The notes under the pieces: generated by a model
Seen by the model: only the letters and a program-made list of their open reading frames with translations
What the model was told of the DNA's origin: nothing
The model's database searches: none
Shown here: piece by piece, positions 46,871-57,755 of the stretch
How the letters are laid out: each line of letters opens with the position of its first letter
Numbering within the stretch: position 1 is the stretch's first letter
DNA from: Tenodera sinensis
Taxonomy: Eukaryota; Arthropoda; Insecta; Mantodea; Mantidae
Assembly: GCA_030765045.1 (NCBI GenBank)
Contig: CM060964.1
Span: 142,119,868 to 142,183,867, forward strand
Direction: 5' to 3'
Length of the DNA: 64,000 nt
Position numbers and translations under genes: made by a program

Positions 46871-47470
46871 AATTAGACTGATCGTTTCATTCAAATTCTC
46901 TGTTATTAGTGCTCACTGATTTAGAACAATTATTTCAGTAGTTATAAATTATATCCATATTAGGGTTCAAATAGAGCACTTCATGATCCTTTCCAATTAT
47001 GGTTACTAACTTAAAATATTGGAATTTGTTTCACTATTTTAACATAATTGTAACTTTGAAGCTATGGCTTGCTTGTAAGATTTCAAAGAGTACCACAAAC
47101 TGTTTTACGATACGGTAATTGATTTAGAACAATTCTATATTCGTACATTTTGTTTCATCGTTCTAATATAGTTATTTTAGAAATTACATATTTCATCTTT
47201 ATGAAGGCTCGAGCACAGCCCTATTTGGAATTCACTAATAAACTGCCTTAACACAGTGTGCATTTTTTTCAATTTTGTGTTGTTTTAGCATAATTACTTT
47301 AGAAGTTACAAATTGCATTCGTATAAGGTTTCTAGCAGAGGTGGTCTGGGTTCGATTCGGTATGTTTTTGTATTCTGCTTAGCTATGCGAAAAACTGAAT
47401 AGACGCGTCTTCTATGAACGTTGACTACGTATTAATTAACGAAAAATTGAAGCTATTAAAAGTGAAGCAG

Positions 47471-48153
47471 CAGAATCTAAAATAAGAACAAATTAGAAAC
47501 TGAAAGCTTCACTTATCTTAGTAATGTTGCCAGATCTTCCACAGCTGACATGTTTCAAGTTGTATCCAACTTATTTTCAAAGCTATACGAACAAGTTACC
47601 ACAGTTACCGATGCTTAATTTAAAAAAAAATAAGTCACTAACCTCTGAAAAAAAAAATAAAATCCATTGGTGGTATTTCAAAATTCATAATGAGGTTCTT
47701 GTTTTTTGATAGGGCTTATATTGGCAAAACTAAACGCCATTTACAAACTAGAATAAAAAAACATTTTAGAAAAATGAAATATTAACAAATTCATAAATCA
47801 GCTATGACGGATCATTTTTGGTCATTTAATCATGAAATTAATCCAGAGGTTAAATTATTAAAACAATTAAATGGACCTACAGATTTAATGGTTTGGGAAA
47901 ATATATTTATTTTAAAAAACAAGAACCGTATTATGAATTTTGAAATACTAGCAATAGATTGTATTTATAGGTTTTTGTTTTCAGAGGTTGGTGACAGATT
48001 TTTTAAATTGAGCATCGGTAACTATGGTAAGTTGTTTGTGTACCTTTGAAAATAAGTTGGATACAACTTGAAACATGCTAGCTCTGGAAGATCTTACAAT
48101 ATTACTAAGATAGTGAAACTTTTAGTTTTAATTTGTTCTTATTTTAGAATCTG
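47471..48153. mobile_element. Inverted-repeat unit enclosing a Penelope-like endonuclease
   Basis: Arms 47471-47652 and 47978-48153 are inverted copies (AAAATAAGAACAAATTA; ATCTTAGTAAT.TTG; CATGTTTCAAGTTGTATCCA; GTTACCGATGCT; AACCTCTGAAAA). The ~325-bp spacer carries the GIY-YIG remnant. Penelope-like elements can have inverted copies of their terminal repeats, so a short inverted-repeat derivative is plausible. Target duplications were not found. Confidence 0.6.
47708..48049 (+). pseudogene. Penelope-like element GIY-YIG endonuclease remnant
   Basis: One frame reads RAYIGKTKRHLQTRIKKHFR, a stop, then KSAMTDHFWSFNHEIN, then VWENIFILKNKNRIMNFEIL-AID. YIG.T.R.L..R..EH, SA...H....H.I, and W.E....K....N..E are the ordered motifs of the GIY-YIG nuclease at the C-terminus of Penelope-like retroelement proteins. 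The glutamate of the last block is present. There is one in-frame stop between the first two blocks. The reverse transcriptase is absent. The frame runs into the right inverted arm. Confidence 0.7.
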
Positions 48154-48889
48154 TCTACGCGTCATTAATTTAGTAATTCAGTCTTTAGACTTTTGCCCAC
48201 AGAGGTTTCTAACATCTTTGCCGAAAATAAAGGAATTTCTCCTGTCAGGGTAGCACAGCATCATCTGGACACTTACATATTGATTGTTCAGCCTAGATTT
48301 ATGAATACATTCATCCGCTAAGTGATATACATATAATAAATTATCTCCATGAAATTAACACATTCAGGGGAGAACTGGTTATTTGGATTGAATTATTTTA
48401 TAACTGTATACTTACAACAATTTCCAATTACAAAACTATGAAATCGCCCAGTTTTTAAACCTTCCTTACAGTGACATGTTAGGTAGAAGAGTTAAATACT
48501 CCATTTCTATTATATGGGCCAGTCTCATTAGATCCCGGAGGACCTGTCATTCTGTGATCGAGAAATGTTTTTGGATTATGCGAAATCCTTCAGAATAATT
48601 GGAATATAATTTGAAAATTTGTTTCATCATTCTGACATGATTACTTTAGAAGTTACATGTATTATACATTCCACGACTCGGGCATAGAATACAAAACTAG
48701 TTTTGGTATACCGTAATTAATTGTTTCATCTTCCTAATACTATTACTTTAGAGGTTAAGTTACACATTTTTACCCATGGCAGGGCTCGAACTAAAAGGCA
48801 TACATCATCCGTAGGGACATAGCATCTTCACATTCTTCTTTACATCGAACATTTTATCTAAAAAGACGAACATTTACATCATTTTTACA
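48154..48889. other. Non-coding stretch
   Basis: No gene is recognised. Weakly repeated phrases such as TTTCATC.TTCTAATA.TATTACTTTAGA(A/G)GTTA occur several times between about 47040 and 48760 (near 47155, 47285, 48625, 48725), suggesting an old diverged repeat. Confidence 0.4.
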
Positions 48890-48970
48890 AACATACACCA
48901 ACATGGATTCGAACCACCAACTTGCACCATCAATCAGAACAGTTATACTTCATTACTTATTCCGATTTCT
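48890..48970 (-). other. tRNA-like SINE head, degenerate
   Basis: The minus strand has a B-box-like GTGGTTCGAATCCATG; the A-box is poor. Probably an old tRNA-derived SINE. Confidence 0.35.
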
Positions 48971-49119
48971 CACGAAATTTCACCTCTGCTTCATGTCATA
49001 TGGCAGGCGACAAGGGATTAAGGCGTAGCTATATCTGCAAGCGCCATGAGGATTAATCAAGGTCTAATCCCGGAGATAAAGGAACTCTGAAGACTAGTTC
49101 CTCCGTTACTCCCCTTATG

Positions 49120-49377
49120 TTTTTGTTGTTGTTTTTGTTGTGTATAACGCCCGCTTTTACTACTACGGCACCGCAGGCGGTGACACTGATGATACATGGA
49201 ATGAAAATGGTGCACCGGTGGAATGAGATGAGATGGCGGGGGAAACCGGAGTACCCGGAGAAAACCCGCCCTGACGCCGCTTCGTCCACCACGAATACCA
49301 CATGCGGGTCCCTGGGATCGAACCCGGGCCGCCTAGGTGGTAAGCGAGCGCGCTAACCGCTCGGCCACGGTGCTGCC
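49120..49377 (-). mobile_element. tRNA-derived SINE, family 1, copy 2
   Basis: Near-identical to the copy at 2360-2604: the same A-box (CCGAGCGGTTAGCGCGCTCGC), B-box (GGTTCGATCCC), the CGGGTTTTCTCCGGGTACTC body and the TTGTTGTTTTTGTTG-type tail. Two such similar copies in one window suggest a fairly recently active family. Confidence 0.85.
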
Positions 49378-50865
49378 GATAATGTATTTAAATATACTAA
49401 ACTCCACTTGTCAGAAATATGTAAAATATTTCCATACACACTATTTAGGAATTTTACTGGTGCAATTAGTTCATATAATTGTCACTAATTATTGGATTGA
49501 TGAATAATTTCATAGGATTTTGAAACTTGTCATGAGATATAAATGCCCCACGATAGCGACTGGTCACAGTTCATCACACTTGCTAATTCTCAGGTTGATT
49601 GACGTGTATAATCGCTGAGGTTTTCATCGATATCTGATAGACTTCCTGAGTTGGTGAAGCACTCCTCACATCAAATCTACCCTCTTCAAAACACAGCCAT
49701 TTTCCTCAAGTGTTTTATATCCATGGCATTCTTCCGATAGACAGCACAAATCTTTCGAGCTGCCTTTAATAATATTCTCCCTCTATTGAAGTAAATAGAA
49801 GAATATGCTGGGAATTTTGGTTTCTTCCACTTCACAACCTCCCTAATTCAGCACAGACATCTTCAACTCCGCGAAATTGAAGGGTATTTGCGTCACAAAT
49901 ACGTAAGAAATAACAGAACTAACGGTGAACAGAGCTTTTACAGTGCAATTTTGTGGCGATGAAACAAATAGCCCAAGATTTGTGCAACGACCTGATTTTA
50001 TCTTAGAATCAGGGCTAATCTGTAACATTTTGTTAAGCTCAACAACTTGTTAAATTCGCTAACCGGTTGCTAAACGCTATTTGGTATTCTTTAACGTTAC
50101 AATAGAAACAGCATCTTGTTGATGGGAAGCAAACATTTGTTAACGATACCAGGAGCCGAGACCCCATTACTACCAATGCTACCGGCTGAAAAATCGATCC
50201 AATTTTAGTGATTCTTGATTTTTAAGGCAACAAGCTATTCTGAATATACAAAATTAAATTTCAGCCATTAGCGAGCTAAGTTAAGGTACAACATATAGGT
50301 ACATGTTGAGATGAAAAATCTATATTTTTAGTCCAACCTTTTTTAAAATTTTTTGGTGTTGTTTGGAATGATAAAGGTTTTACAGTGTCAAATATTTAAA
50401 ATATTTTTTCTTGCAACCATAAAAAAATTCAAACGAAAATGTTACTGATCGTTTTCAAACACTGTAGCATCTATAAAAATAGAGATATCTTTGACTTCAA
50501 TATACCAATTTGTTTCTCTCAACATGTAAAATGATGTAAACCTCAAATATCTGAACTAAACCACCTGTTTAAAAAGTTAAAATTTTTAAATTCAAAATAT
50601 TTATTTTTACCAATTCGATTTTGATTTAAATAACCACAGAATTTGTTCATCTTCAGTTAAGGTCTTTGATGTTAGTTCACATCATTCCCTGCCCAATAAG
50701 CTTTAAATTTATGTATGAATGAAGTCTGTAGCTTAATTTTAAGAGAACTGCTTTGTGTTTTAAATCATTAAAAATGTTTAAAATTTTAGTTTGGAGATAT
50801 AGCGAAATGAAATTTCACTAATGTTAGAGGCCCATGCTGACCTGATTTTTAGAGCTAAACTGCTC
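49378..50865. other. AT-rich non-coding stretch
   Basis: No gene or element is recognised. Confidence 0.35.
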
Positions 50866-50869
50866 CTGG

Positions 50870-51300
50870 TTTGTATGTAGGACCCCCCATCTGCAATTTC
50901 TGATCCTCACTGAGCTTCTTTCTTCCTCTAAGATACATCCTCTTCTGTTTTTGATCAGGAGTGGAATGCAGAACACTGTTGCGCAATTGTTAGTTATCCG
51001 TTTTCATAATCCCAGATGATGTATTTTCCAGGATTTATTCCCAACTGTTCGTGGATGTCCAGCTCCACTTTATTACCGCAGTTGAAATGGCAGACAGCAC
51101 CCATTGCACCGAGTTTCAGTGTAGTAAGTCCCACATGTGTCTCTTTCGGGCATTCTTTCCATATTGTACCTACCATTAAAACATTCATTGTTGTTTTGGG
51201 TCTTCCCATGTAGGCATTCCGTAAGCATTTCTTTGCTGGTTAGTCTCTCATAAACAGGTTTCCCAGTTCACTAACATTCTTAGGAAGCATGAGAATAAAC
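50870..51300 (-). pseudogene. Mutator-like transposase-domain remnant
   Basis: The minus strand encodes KPVYERLTSKEMLTECLHGK then TQNNNECFNG, and in the next frame GTIWKECPKETHVGLTTLKL, GAVCHFNCGNKVELDI, LGINPGKY. After a gap come KRMYLRGRKKLSEDQKLQMG. This order (CLHGKTQN.NE.FN..IW..CPK...VG..T...........FN.G......L..LGI.PG, then a KRR basic tail) is seen in arthropod proteins annotated as Mutator-like transposases. At least one frameshift and the missing N-terminal half make it a pseudogene. Confidence 0.65.
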
Positions 51301-51534
51301 AAAGCCATGGCTGGCGCCAAATTTAAACCACCAAATTGTGAAAAACATTTGCCAATTCATTTACAGCTTAGTGCCACGCCCACTTTTACTCACAGTACCT
51401 GTGCAGGGTGGTACAAAATCCGTACTTAAACAGTCTTCTAGCTGGATATGTCATATAAACTATACATTTTTGAAAACCAGAAAGTCTGTGCTATTTTATA
51501 GCATCATAATTTTAAAAATGAAAATTTTGAAAAA

Positions 51535-51558
51535 AAAAAAAAAAAAAAAAAAAAAAAA
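51535..51558 (+). repeat. Poly(A) tract
   Basis: About 24 consecutive A. It could be the tail of an unrecognised retroposed sequence to its left, but no coding or SINE head was found. Confidence 0.6.
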
Positions 51559-52192
51559 GCATTTCCAACGTGTAGATGTACCTTAAATTACTACTGCTCT
51601 GAAAGTTCTGTGGTTTTTCCTTAAATGTCTATGAATAATTCTATAAATCGTGAAAATTGTTTCAATTGCTTATTTGTATTGAGAGCTTGTGTGATCGAGT
51701 CTGTAAGAATTATTTCATCCGGAAGAAAAACAATAAAATTCACTGCTAATATATGTGAATTTGTGCATTTTTCTGAAAAAGTATCAGGTAGAGAGATGAA
51801 ATGTTTAGTGCATGTATACAAAACGTAGTTAAACCTTCTGTATGACAACGACGACAACGACAACAACATTATAATAATGATGATGCTGGTGATATGATAA
51901 TGATGATGATAATGATAATAATAATACCAGGTGAGTCAGCTGCCCCTTATTCTCGAGTTTTATGCAATCCGCATTTTATACTCCAACATGAAAACATCGA
52001 TTCCATTACTAGGTCCTACCCGCGTATTTAACATGGATGTTTCACACTCGATGAAATTAGTGCTAATATAGATGTTATCATATCGCCTTTTAATATATTC
52101 GTAATTAGACAGCTGATGTTTGCACTTCTGCAAATGTTCACTGGAACCAGCGACTATTACATCTTAAACGGAATGTTTACCTCAAACGTTAC

Positions 52193-52272
52193 TAGGTAGC
52201 TCAGTTGGAACGAGCGCAAGACTCCGAAGTAATGTCTGTTGTGAAGGTGGTTCGAATCACCTGCATGTACTA
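52193..52272 (+). other. tRNA-like SINE or tRNA pseudogene
   Basis: A good A-box TAGCTCAGTTGG and a good T-arm/B-box GGTGGTTCGAATCACC are spaced as in a tRNA. The anticodon arm is irregular and no acceptor stem pairs, so it is not a functional tRNA. Confidence 0.5.
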
Positions 52273-52445
52273 ACTTTTTTACCGTGCAATCCTCACAATT
52301 TACTATTCTGAAAACGATTATTATATTCATTTATATTGCTTTATTTATGTTTTATGGCATTGTTTGATGTTTCTTTATTGGTGAACTACAATTAGGTAGC
52401 TGTTTAAACATTCCTATAGGTAGGTGCAATTGAAATAAGGATCAT

Positions 52446-53475
52446 TTATACACAGGGTTGAACAGATCTACAAGCCACTGTAATACGCTGACGAAGGGTT
52501 TCTGGATTGTCCAGCTCCACTGCATAAATGCGTTCTTTTAAATAACCCCAGAGAAAGAAGTCAAGGGGTGTCAGATCAGGTGATCTGGCAGGCCAGGGGA
52601 CTGGTCCTTGTCTTCCTATCCAATGACCAGGATGTGCAGCATTCTGATTGCAGACGATCCTTGACCGATACGGAGGAGTGCTATCGTGTTGAAACCACAT
52701 CGTCATTCGCTCCTGCAGTGGCACATTCCCTAATAATAAAGGGCGAGCTACAGAGAAATTCCAGGTAGAGTGCTCCTGTTACATTCCCCTCGAAGAATAA
52801 TGGTTCAACAAGGTGGTCTCCCAAGATTCCACAACAGACATTTACACCCTACTGCTCTTAGAATGCCGCCTCCCTTACCCAATGAGGATTATCAACACTC
52901 CAATAGCGCATATTGTGACCATTTCCAGTTCCATTGTTGTGGAATCTTGATTCGTCAGAAAACAATATCCTGGATGCGAACCCCACATCACTTGCTACGC
53001 GCTCCAGCAACCATTCACAAAATATCACTCGAGCTTGGAAATCTCTCCCGTGAAGTGCTTAGTGTAGGTGCAAACCATAAGAATGGAACTTATTAGTGTT
53101 CAATATTCGCAATACAGAACACTGGCTGATGTTCACCTCCTGAGCAGCTACCCGTGTACTAGTATGCGGATTGTTCTGGGTAGCATTCAAAACTACTTCT
53201 GCATTAACACCCGATGTTGCTGGTGCGTGTCTATGAGGAGGCATTCTTGCAAGTGATGCTGTTACACGCAGACGCCTTGCAACATTCCGGAAGCTATTTG
53301 CTGTTGGTTGCCGTCTATTCGGATATCTCTTCCGAGATATTTTCTCCGGTGTATTTGTTCTTACTTCTCCGTAGATCAAAAGCATATCTACGTACTCGTC
53401 TGTCGAATACATAATGAAAGACTGACGCAAAACATTGTGCGACAGCATACGTGTGGAGAACGCAGGGGTCGGCAT
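52446..53475 (-). pseudogene. mariner-like transposase pseudogene, nearly full length
   Basis: From right to left the N-terminus has YGEVRTNTPEKISRKRYPNR, GVNAEVVLNATQNNPHTSTR and VLRILNTNKFHSYGLHLH, the helix-turn-helix region of insect mariner-like proteins. Downstream, in shifted frames, ILFSDESRFHNNG holds the first catalytic aspartate, FQHDSTPPYRSR the second, and RSPDLTPLDFFLWGYLKERI the third. All three catalytic blocks are recognisable, but the frame is broken around 53060, 52900 and 52740. Weak inverted similarity between about 52426 and 53535 (AATTGAA-type words) may mark the ends. Confidence 0.75.
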
Positions 53476-53644
53476 TCACAACACACTACATCATGCCAGT
53501 CCAATGGCGCAAAAGTCATTACACCTGTTCAATTACAATATGCAGACAACCAAAAATGATTTAAATTATGTCCTAAACGCTCAAGGACTTTATAATTAGA
53601 TTATTGTGAATTAGGTTTCCAAGCTTTGATGAACATAAAAAAAT

Positions 53645-53740
53645 ATTTACACTACTGAGACTCGAACCTGACACTGGGGCTTAGCGCAGAGGACCCGTCA
53701 CAGTCCTATTCAGCTATTTCGAAACTTAACTGAAAGCGCG
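53645..53740 (-). other. tRNA-like SINE head
   Basis: The minus strand shows an A-box-like AATAGCTGAATAGG and a B-box AGGTTCGAGTCTCAG. Probably a tRNA-derived SINE fragment. Confidence 0.45.
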
Positions 53741-54517
53741 TACCGCATTCAATAGTAGGACTTGCATGCCTGGCGCTAGGCCATTGCCACCTCGCGAGTT
53801 TTCGGGCTTGATTTAGCCCTTTAAGACAGCTTTAATCATTTGCTGGGCATTTTAATATTATTACTTAAATGGCAAAAACTGTTATGCATATTAATTGAGA
53901 TGCACGAGACGTAGTTCACTCAAAAATGTAAATAAACCGTTATTTAATAATATGCCCGTTTTGACTGTACGGGTCCATGATGGAAGAGGCGTGTCTCTAA
54001 ACCCCTGCTCTAAGTACAAGAATCCACCATTTTCTCTTTAGCTGACGTTGTTAGCGTACCCATATGATAGGTCCATTTTTTCCTAGGCGTTTACTGAATT
54101 ACGTTGCTATCTATACTCTAATAAAGTTTGTAAAATCGGCTGGAAACCGGAATTCGCTCTCAGTAAACGAGTCGTATGTTTTTGAGGTGTACTTTAGCGA
54201 GGAGTACGTTCTGTCCCTTAAACCGCTGTTGCTCTCAATTTTGCGCATTCCTCTCTTTACGAAAGATAAGCAATACATTTTAGTAAGCGCAAAACTGGAC
54301 TAAGGCGCACATGCCGTTAGATGGGTGGCCTACCTTCCAAAATAATAAAGCGCGGCTGACTCACCTGGTATAGGCGATATTAAGAAAGGGGCAATATTGC
54401 ACATTTTCCATATTTTTACTTTTTTGAATTTGCAAATCATTTATAAGTGCTGAAGCTTTCACGGCCGGCGTTGTCAACTATGTTAAGTAGATTTTCCGGG
54501 CTTGTGGGCCGTGGTCG

Positions 54518-54590
54518 AGTTGGGTTGCCTTCCTCCGACGTTTCGCTGAAAACTGCGTCCAGCATCTTCAGGGTGATCTAATTAGTGAAC
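54518..54590 (-). ncRNA. Hammerhead-ribozyme-like motif, left arm
   Basis: The minus strand has CTGAAGA (complement of 54565-54571), a GCTG/CAGC stem II, GAAA (54541-54544) and an adjacent CGTC cleavage-site-like word. This follows the minimal hammerhead core with a two-base stem III known from Penelope-like elements. In such elements, the RNA self-cleaves, usually as a dimer. The core is intact here. Confidence 0.55.
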
Positions 54591-54926
54591 TCCCGAGTCC
54601 AAAGACTAGAGAGTTTGTTTAGATTCAGATTTGTTTATTCACTAATTGTGTCTGGTGCTGGTACAACGGGCCCAGCTTACAGACTTACACTTTCATTTTT
54701 TATTTACAATTTGTTTGGTTTGCATTCTATATACAATGGGTTTTCTAGGAAACCCATACAGTGGCCGTCTTTGGGCCACCGAGAACAGTTCCCTCTTGCA
54801 ATGTCTTGGGTTTTTAGTTTATAGTGTTTTTGACATTGTTTTTTTGTTTATATACATATATACACTTTGTTTCTTTACTTACACGCATTCACTCCCGCTT
54901 TCACTCTGGCATATCGTGAGATATGC

Positions 54927-54930
<4 letters not shown>

Positions 54931-54998
<68 letters not shown>
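54931..54998. repeat. (CA)n microsatellite in LINE 3' UTR, copy A
   Basis: About 66 bases of uninterrupted CA. The same position of the 3' UTR holds (CA)n or (TG)n in copies B and C, so the microsatellite is part of the element itself. Confidence 0.95.
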
Positions 54999-55165
54999 TA
55001 AAAGCACTATTTACACACGCTATTTACACATTTCCGCGGTTTTTCTGGGCGGGCAGGTTGCAGCTCCTGACAGGTTCCCTGGGGCGTAGGCCTCTGAGGT
55101 AGCGTGTGTGCGGCCTGGGGCCCTTTTTTGCGTGGACGCACATCAGTCGGTGAGCCGAGTGACGT

Positions 55166-57166
55166 CTAAAACATCTTGATTCTTGCGTGTTTTCGATGTT
55201 TCGGCTCACCTTTGCCAATATTGGCACTGACGTAATTGTCGTGGTTTCTGATGCGCGCCCACGCGACGGTGGCTCTTTTCTTTATTGCCTCGGGAATGGA
55301 TGGGATCTGGGTTTCGTGGTGTAGGGTTTGGTTGGTGGTTAGGAGAGGAGCAGAGAGGATTTTTCGAAGGGAGAGGTTTTGGAGCTGTTTCAGGGCGGTT
55401 TTCGAAGCGTTTGCCCAGGCCACACACGCGTATAAAACCACTGACAGGATAAAAGCTTTGTACAGGATGAGTTTGGACTTCAACTGCAGCTGTTTGCTGC
55501 GGAAGATGGGGGCGCATAACTTTAGCCGCTGTCTGCCTTTGTTGGCGCTATTATATATGTGGGTGGACCAGCACATTCTGCGGTCCAAGGTCACCCTAAA
55601 TATTTAACTTGCCAACGACAGTGCAATATCTGACAACCGACCGTTAGGCCCATTGCCAAAGTGTGATGCCGCTTAGCAAAATTGATCAGCTGGCATTTGT
55701 CGGGGTTAATTTTGATTTTCCAGTCATGTTGCCATGAGAGGAAGTTCTTGACATAGCGCTGCATTTCTGCAAGACCGAATCGTGGATTTCTATGGTGGTT
55801 GTATATTGCAGTGTCGTCGGCATACATGGCGACCTTACATCTGGCGTCCACTGGGAAATCGTTAGTGAATAGTATATACAGAAAGGGTGACATGATTGCC
55901 CCTTGTGGGACGCCAGCCCGCATCACTCGCTCCCGTGAGGAGGAGCGGCCGACTTGGACGTAAAACTTCCGTTTTTCTAGAAAATTGTGCAGCAAGCATA
56001 GATAATTTTGAAGATCCGGGAAATTGTGGTGCAGTTTGTGAATAAGGCCATTGTGCCAGCACCGGTCGAATGCGGCTTCTACGTCCAGAAATAGCACCAA
56101 CGTTGAAGCCCCGTTGTTAAATTGCTCTGTTATGTCATCTGTTAGCCTGAGAAGCTGTAAGTCAGCAGAGTGTCCTTTTCGAAAGCCAAACTGTGAATTT
56201 GAGAGTTCATGAGATTCCGCAACTTGTTTTTGGAGTCGAGAAAGTATGAGTTTTTCGAGCAATTTACCAATAGTAGAGAAGAGACTAATGGGGCGGTAAT
56301 TTTGCGGTTGTCTAGTGCTTTTTCCTTGCTTTGGAAGCATGATTACCTTGGCTCGTTTCCAAGTAGAGGGGAAGTAGCCTTGCTGCAGACAGGCGTTAAA
56401 TATTTTGGTCAGTTGCACCAGAGCTTTTCTTGGGAGATGCTTAAGTTCCTCATTAGTCACTTTGTCTGGGCCGGCAGCTTTCCCATTAGGCAGTTTCCTA
56501 ATGAGCTTGTAAACTTCCTGCGGCGTTATTAGGGGTAGCTGTTGCTCTTGCTTCTGCGCCACCCAGGTTTGTACCCATGTCTGTACCTCCCGTTCTAATT
56601 CACGGTTGGTAACTGGGTTTTCGCTGAATCTATCTTCAAGACAGTCAGCGAGGACCTCGGCTTTCTCTTCTTCAGAGAAGTGCAGGCCGCCATGAGTGTG
56701 CAGCGCCTCAGTTGCGGAGTTGACGCTCGTGGAGACTTCAAATGCCTTTAATAATTTCCACAAGGAGGAGTCGGAATGGGTGGTACTCAGCATTTTGTTT
56801 TCCCACTGTTCAGTTTTGTTGGTTTTGATTTGAGGCCGAATGATGTTGCGTAGCCATTTTGCTAGCATTTTGTATTCAGGCTGGCGGGTATACCGCCACA
56901 GTCTTGTCAGGCGTCGTCTCCGCGCAATGAGTTGCTTTACCTCGGGGTACGTGCAGAAACCGGGTGGTCTTGTGGTGTAAGTGGTAGCGCTTCTCTTGGC
57001 CGTGTGTAGCGAGGCAGTAAAGTTTTCAACGGCGACATCTATGTCTGCCTCGCTATAGTACGACAGTCTGGGTTGCGCCATCCTATGCATTTCCACGGTG
57101 AACTTATTCCAGTCGGTCTCAGCCCTCCTTCGAGGAACAGAGGCACCGGCTGAAATGCCACCCTGT
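55166..57166 (-). pseudogene. LINE ORF2 (reverse transcriptase), copy A
   Basis: The largest coding block of the window: an open frame of 501 codons (57096-55591), open further to 57166, and a 142-codon continuation (55594-55166). It includes LPNGKAAGPDKVTNEELKHL, VIMLPKQGKSTRQPQNYRPI-SLFSTIGK, FGFRKGHS, LFLDVEAAFDRCWHNGL, GVPQGAIMSPFLY, MYADDTAIY (catalytic YADD) and a C-terminal LYKAFILSVVLYACVAWANA domain. These are the ordered reverse transcriptase blocks of Jockey-group non-LTR elements. A one-base deletion at KYLG/VTLD (about 55593) breaks the frame. The enzyme copies element RNA at nicked target DNA. Confidence 0.85.
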
Positions 57167-57485
57167 AGACTAGAGAGTTCAACTTCAACTTATTTATTAT
57201 AAAAGACATTTGCCCGGTGCCGGTACAAAGGGGCCCGGCTTACAGGCTAAAATTAACATGAGATATATTTTACAGTATTTACATTGGTTATTCATCTTTT
57301 GCTTTTGTGTTCAAAAACGCATACAGTGGGCAGCTTTAGCCCACCGAGAACAGTTTTAATGCGTATTCTCAGTTTTTTGTGTTTGTCTGTTTTTGATAGT
57401 TTTTTTTTTTTTTTTTTTTTTTAAATTTATATACATGGATATATACACGCACTTACTCATGGGCATACCACACATATGTCCCATC

Positions 57486-57489
57486 ACAT

Positions 57490-57562
<73 letters not shown>
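57486..57562. repeat. (CA)n microsatellite in LINE 3' UTR, copy B
   Basis: About 74 bases of CA, at the 3' UTR position homologous to that of copy A. Confidence 0.95.
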
Positions 57563-57563
<1 letters not shown>

Positions 57564-57755
57564 GCTCATATATACATATTTACACACACTGCACTATATA
57601 CACTTCACTATGTACAGTTTTTCCGCAGTTTTCCTGTGCGGACCAGGTTGCAGCTCCTGAATGGTTCCCTGGGATGCAGGCCTCTGAGGTAGCGTGTGTG
57701 CGGCCTAGGGCCCTTCTTTGCGTGGACGCACATCAGTCGGTGAGCCGAACCACGT

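Larger units (their letters stand above)
54614..57166 (-). mobile_element. Non-LTR retrotransposon copy A (5'-truncated)
   Basis: Bounded by AGACTAGAGAG at 54603-54613 and 57167-57177. It contains the C-terminal two-thirds of ORF2, then a 3' UTR with a long (CA)n on the plus strand, and ends with a conserved GGTGCTGGTACAACGGGCCC block (plus-strand sense) and an irregular A-rich tail rather than pure poly(A). The 5' end is cut before the reverse transcriptase, inside the linker after the endonuclease. Confidence 0.85.

Noticed and set aside
52193..52272. Functional tRNA gene
   Set aside because: A- and B-boxes are good but the anticodon arm does not fold and no acceptor stem exists; called a SINE head or pseudogene.
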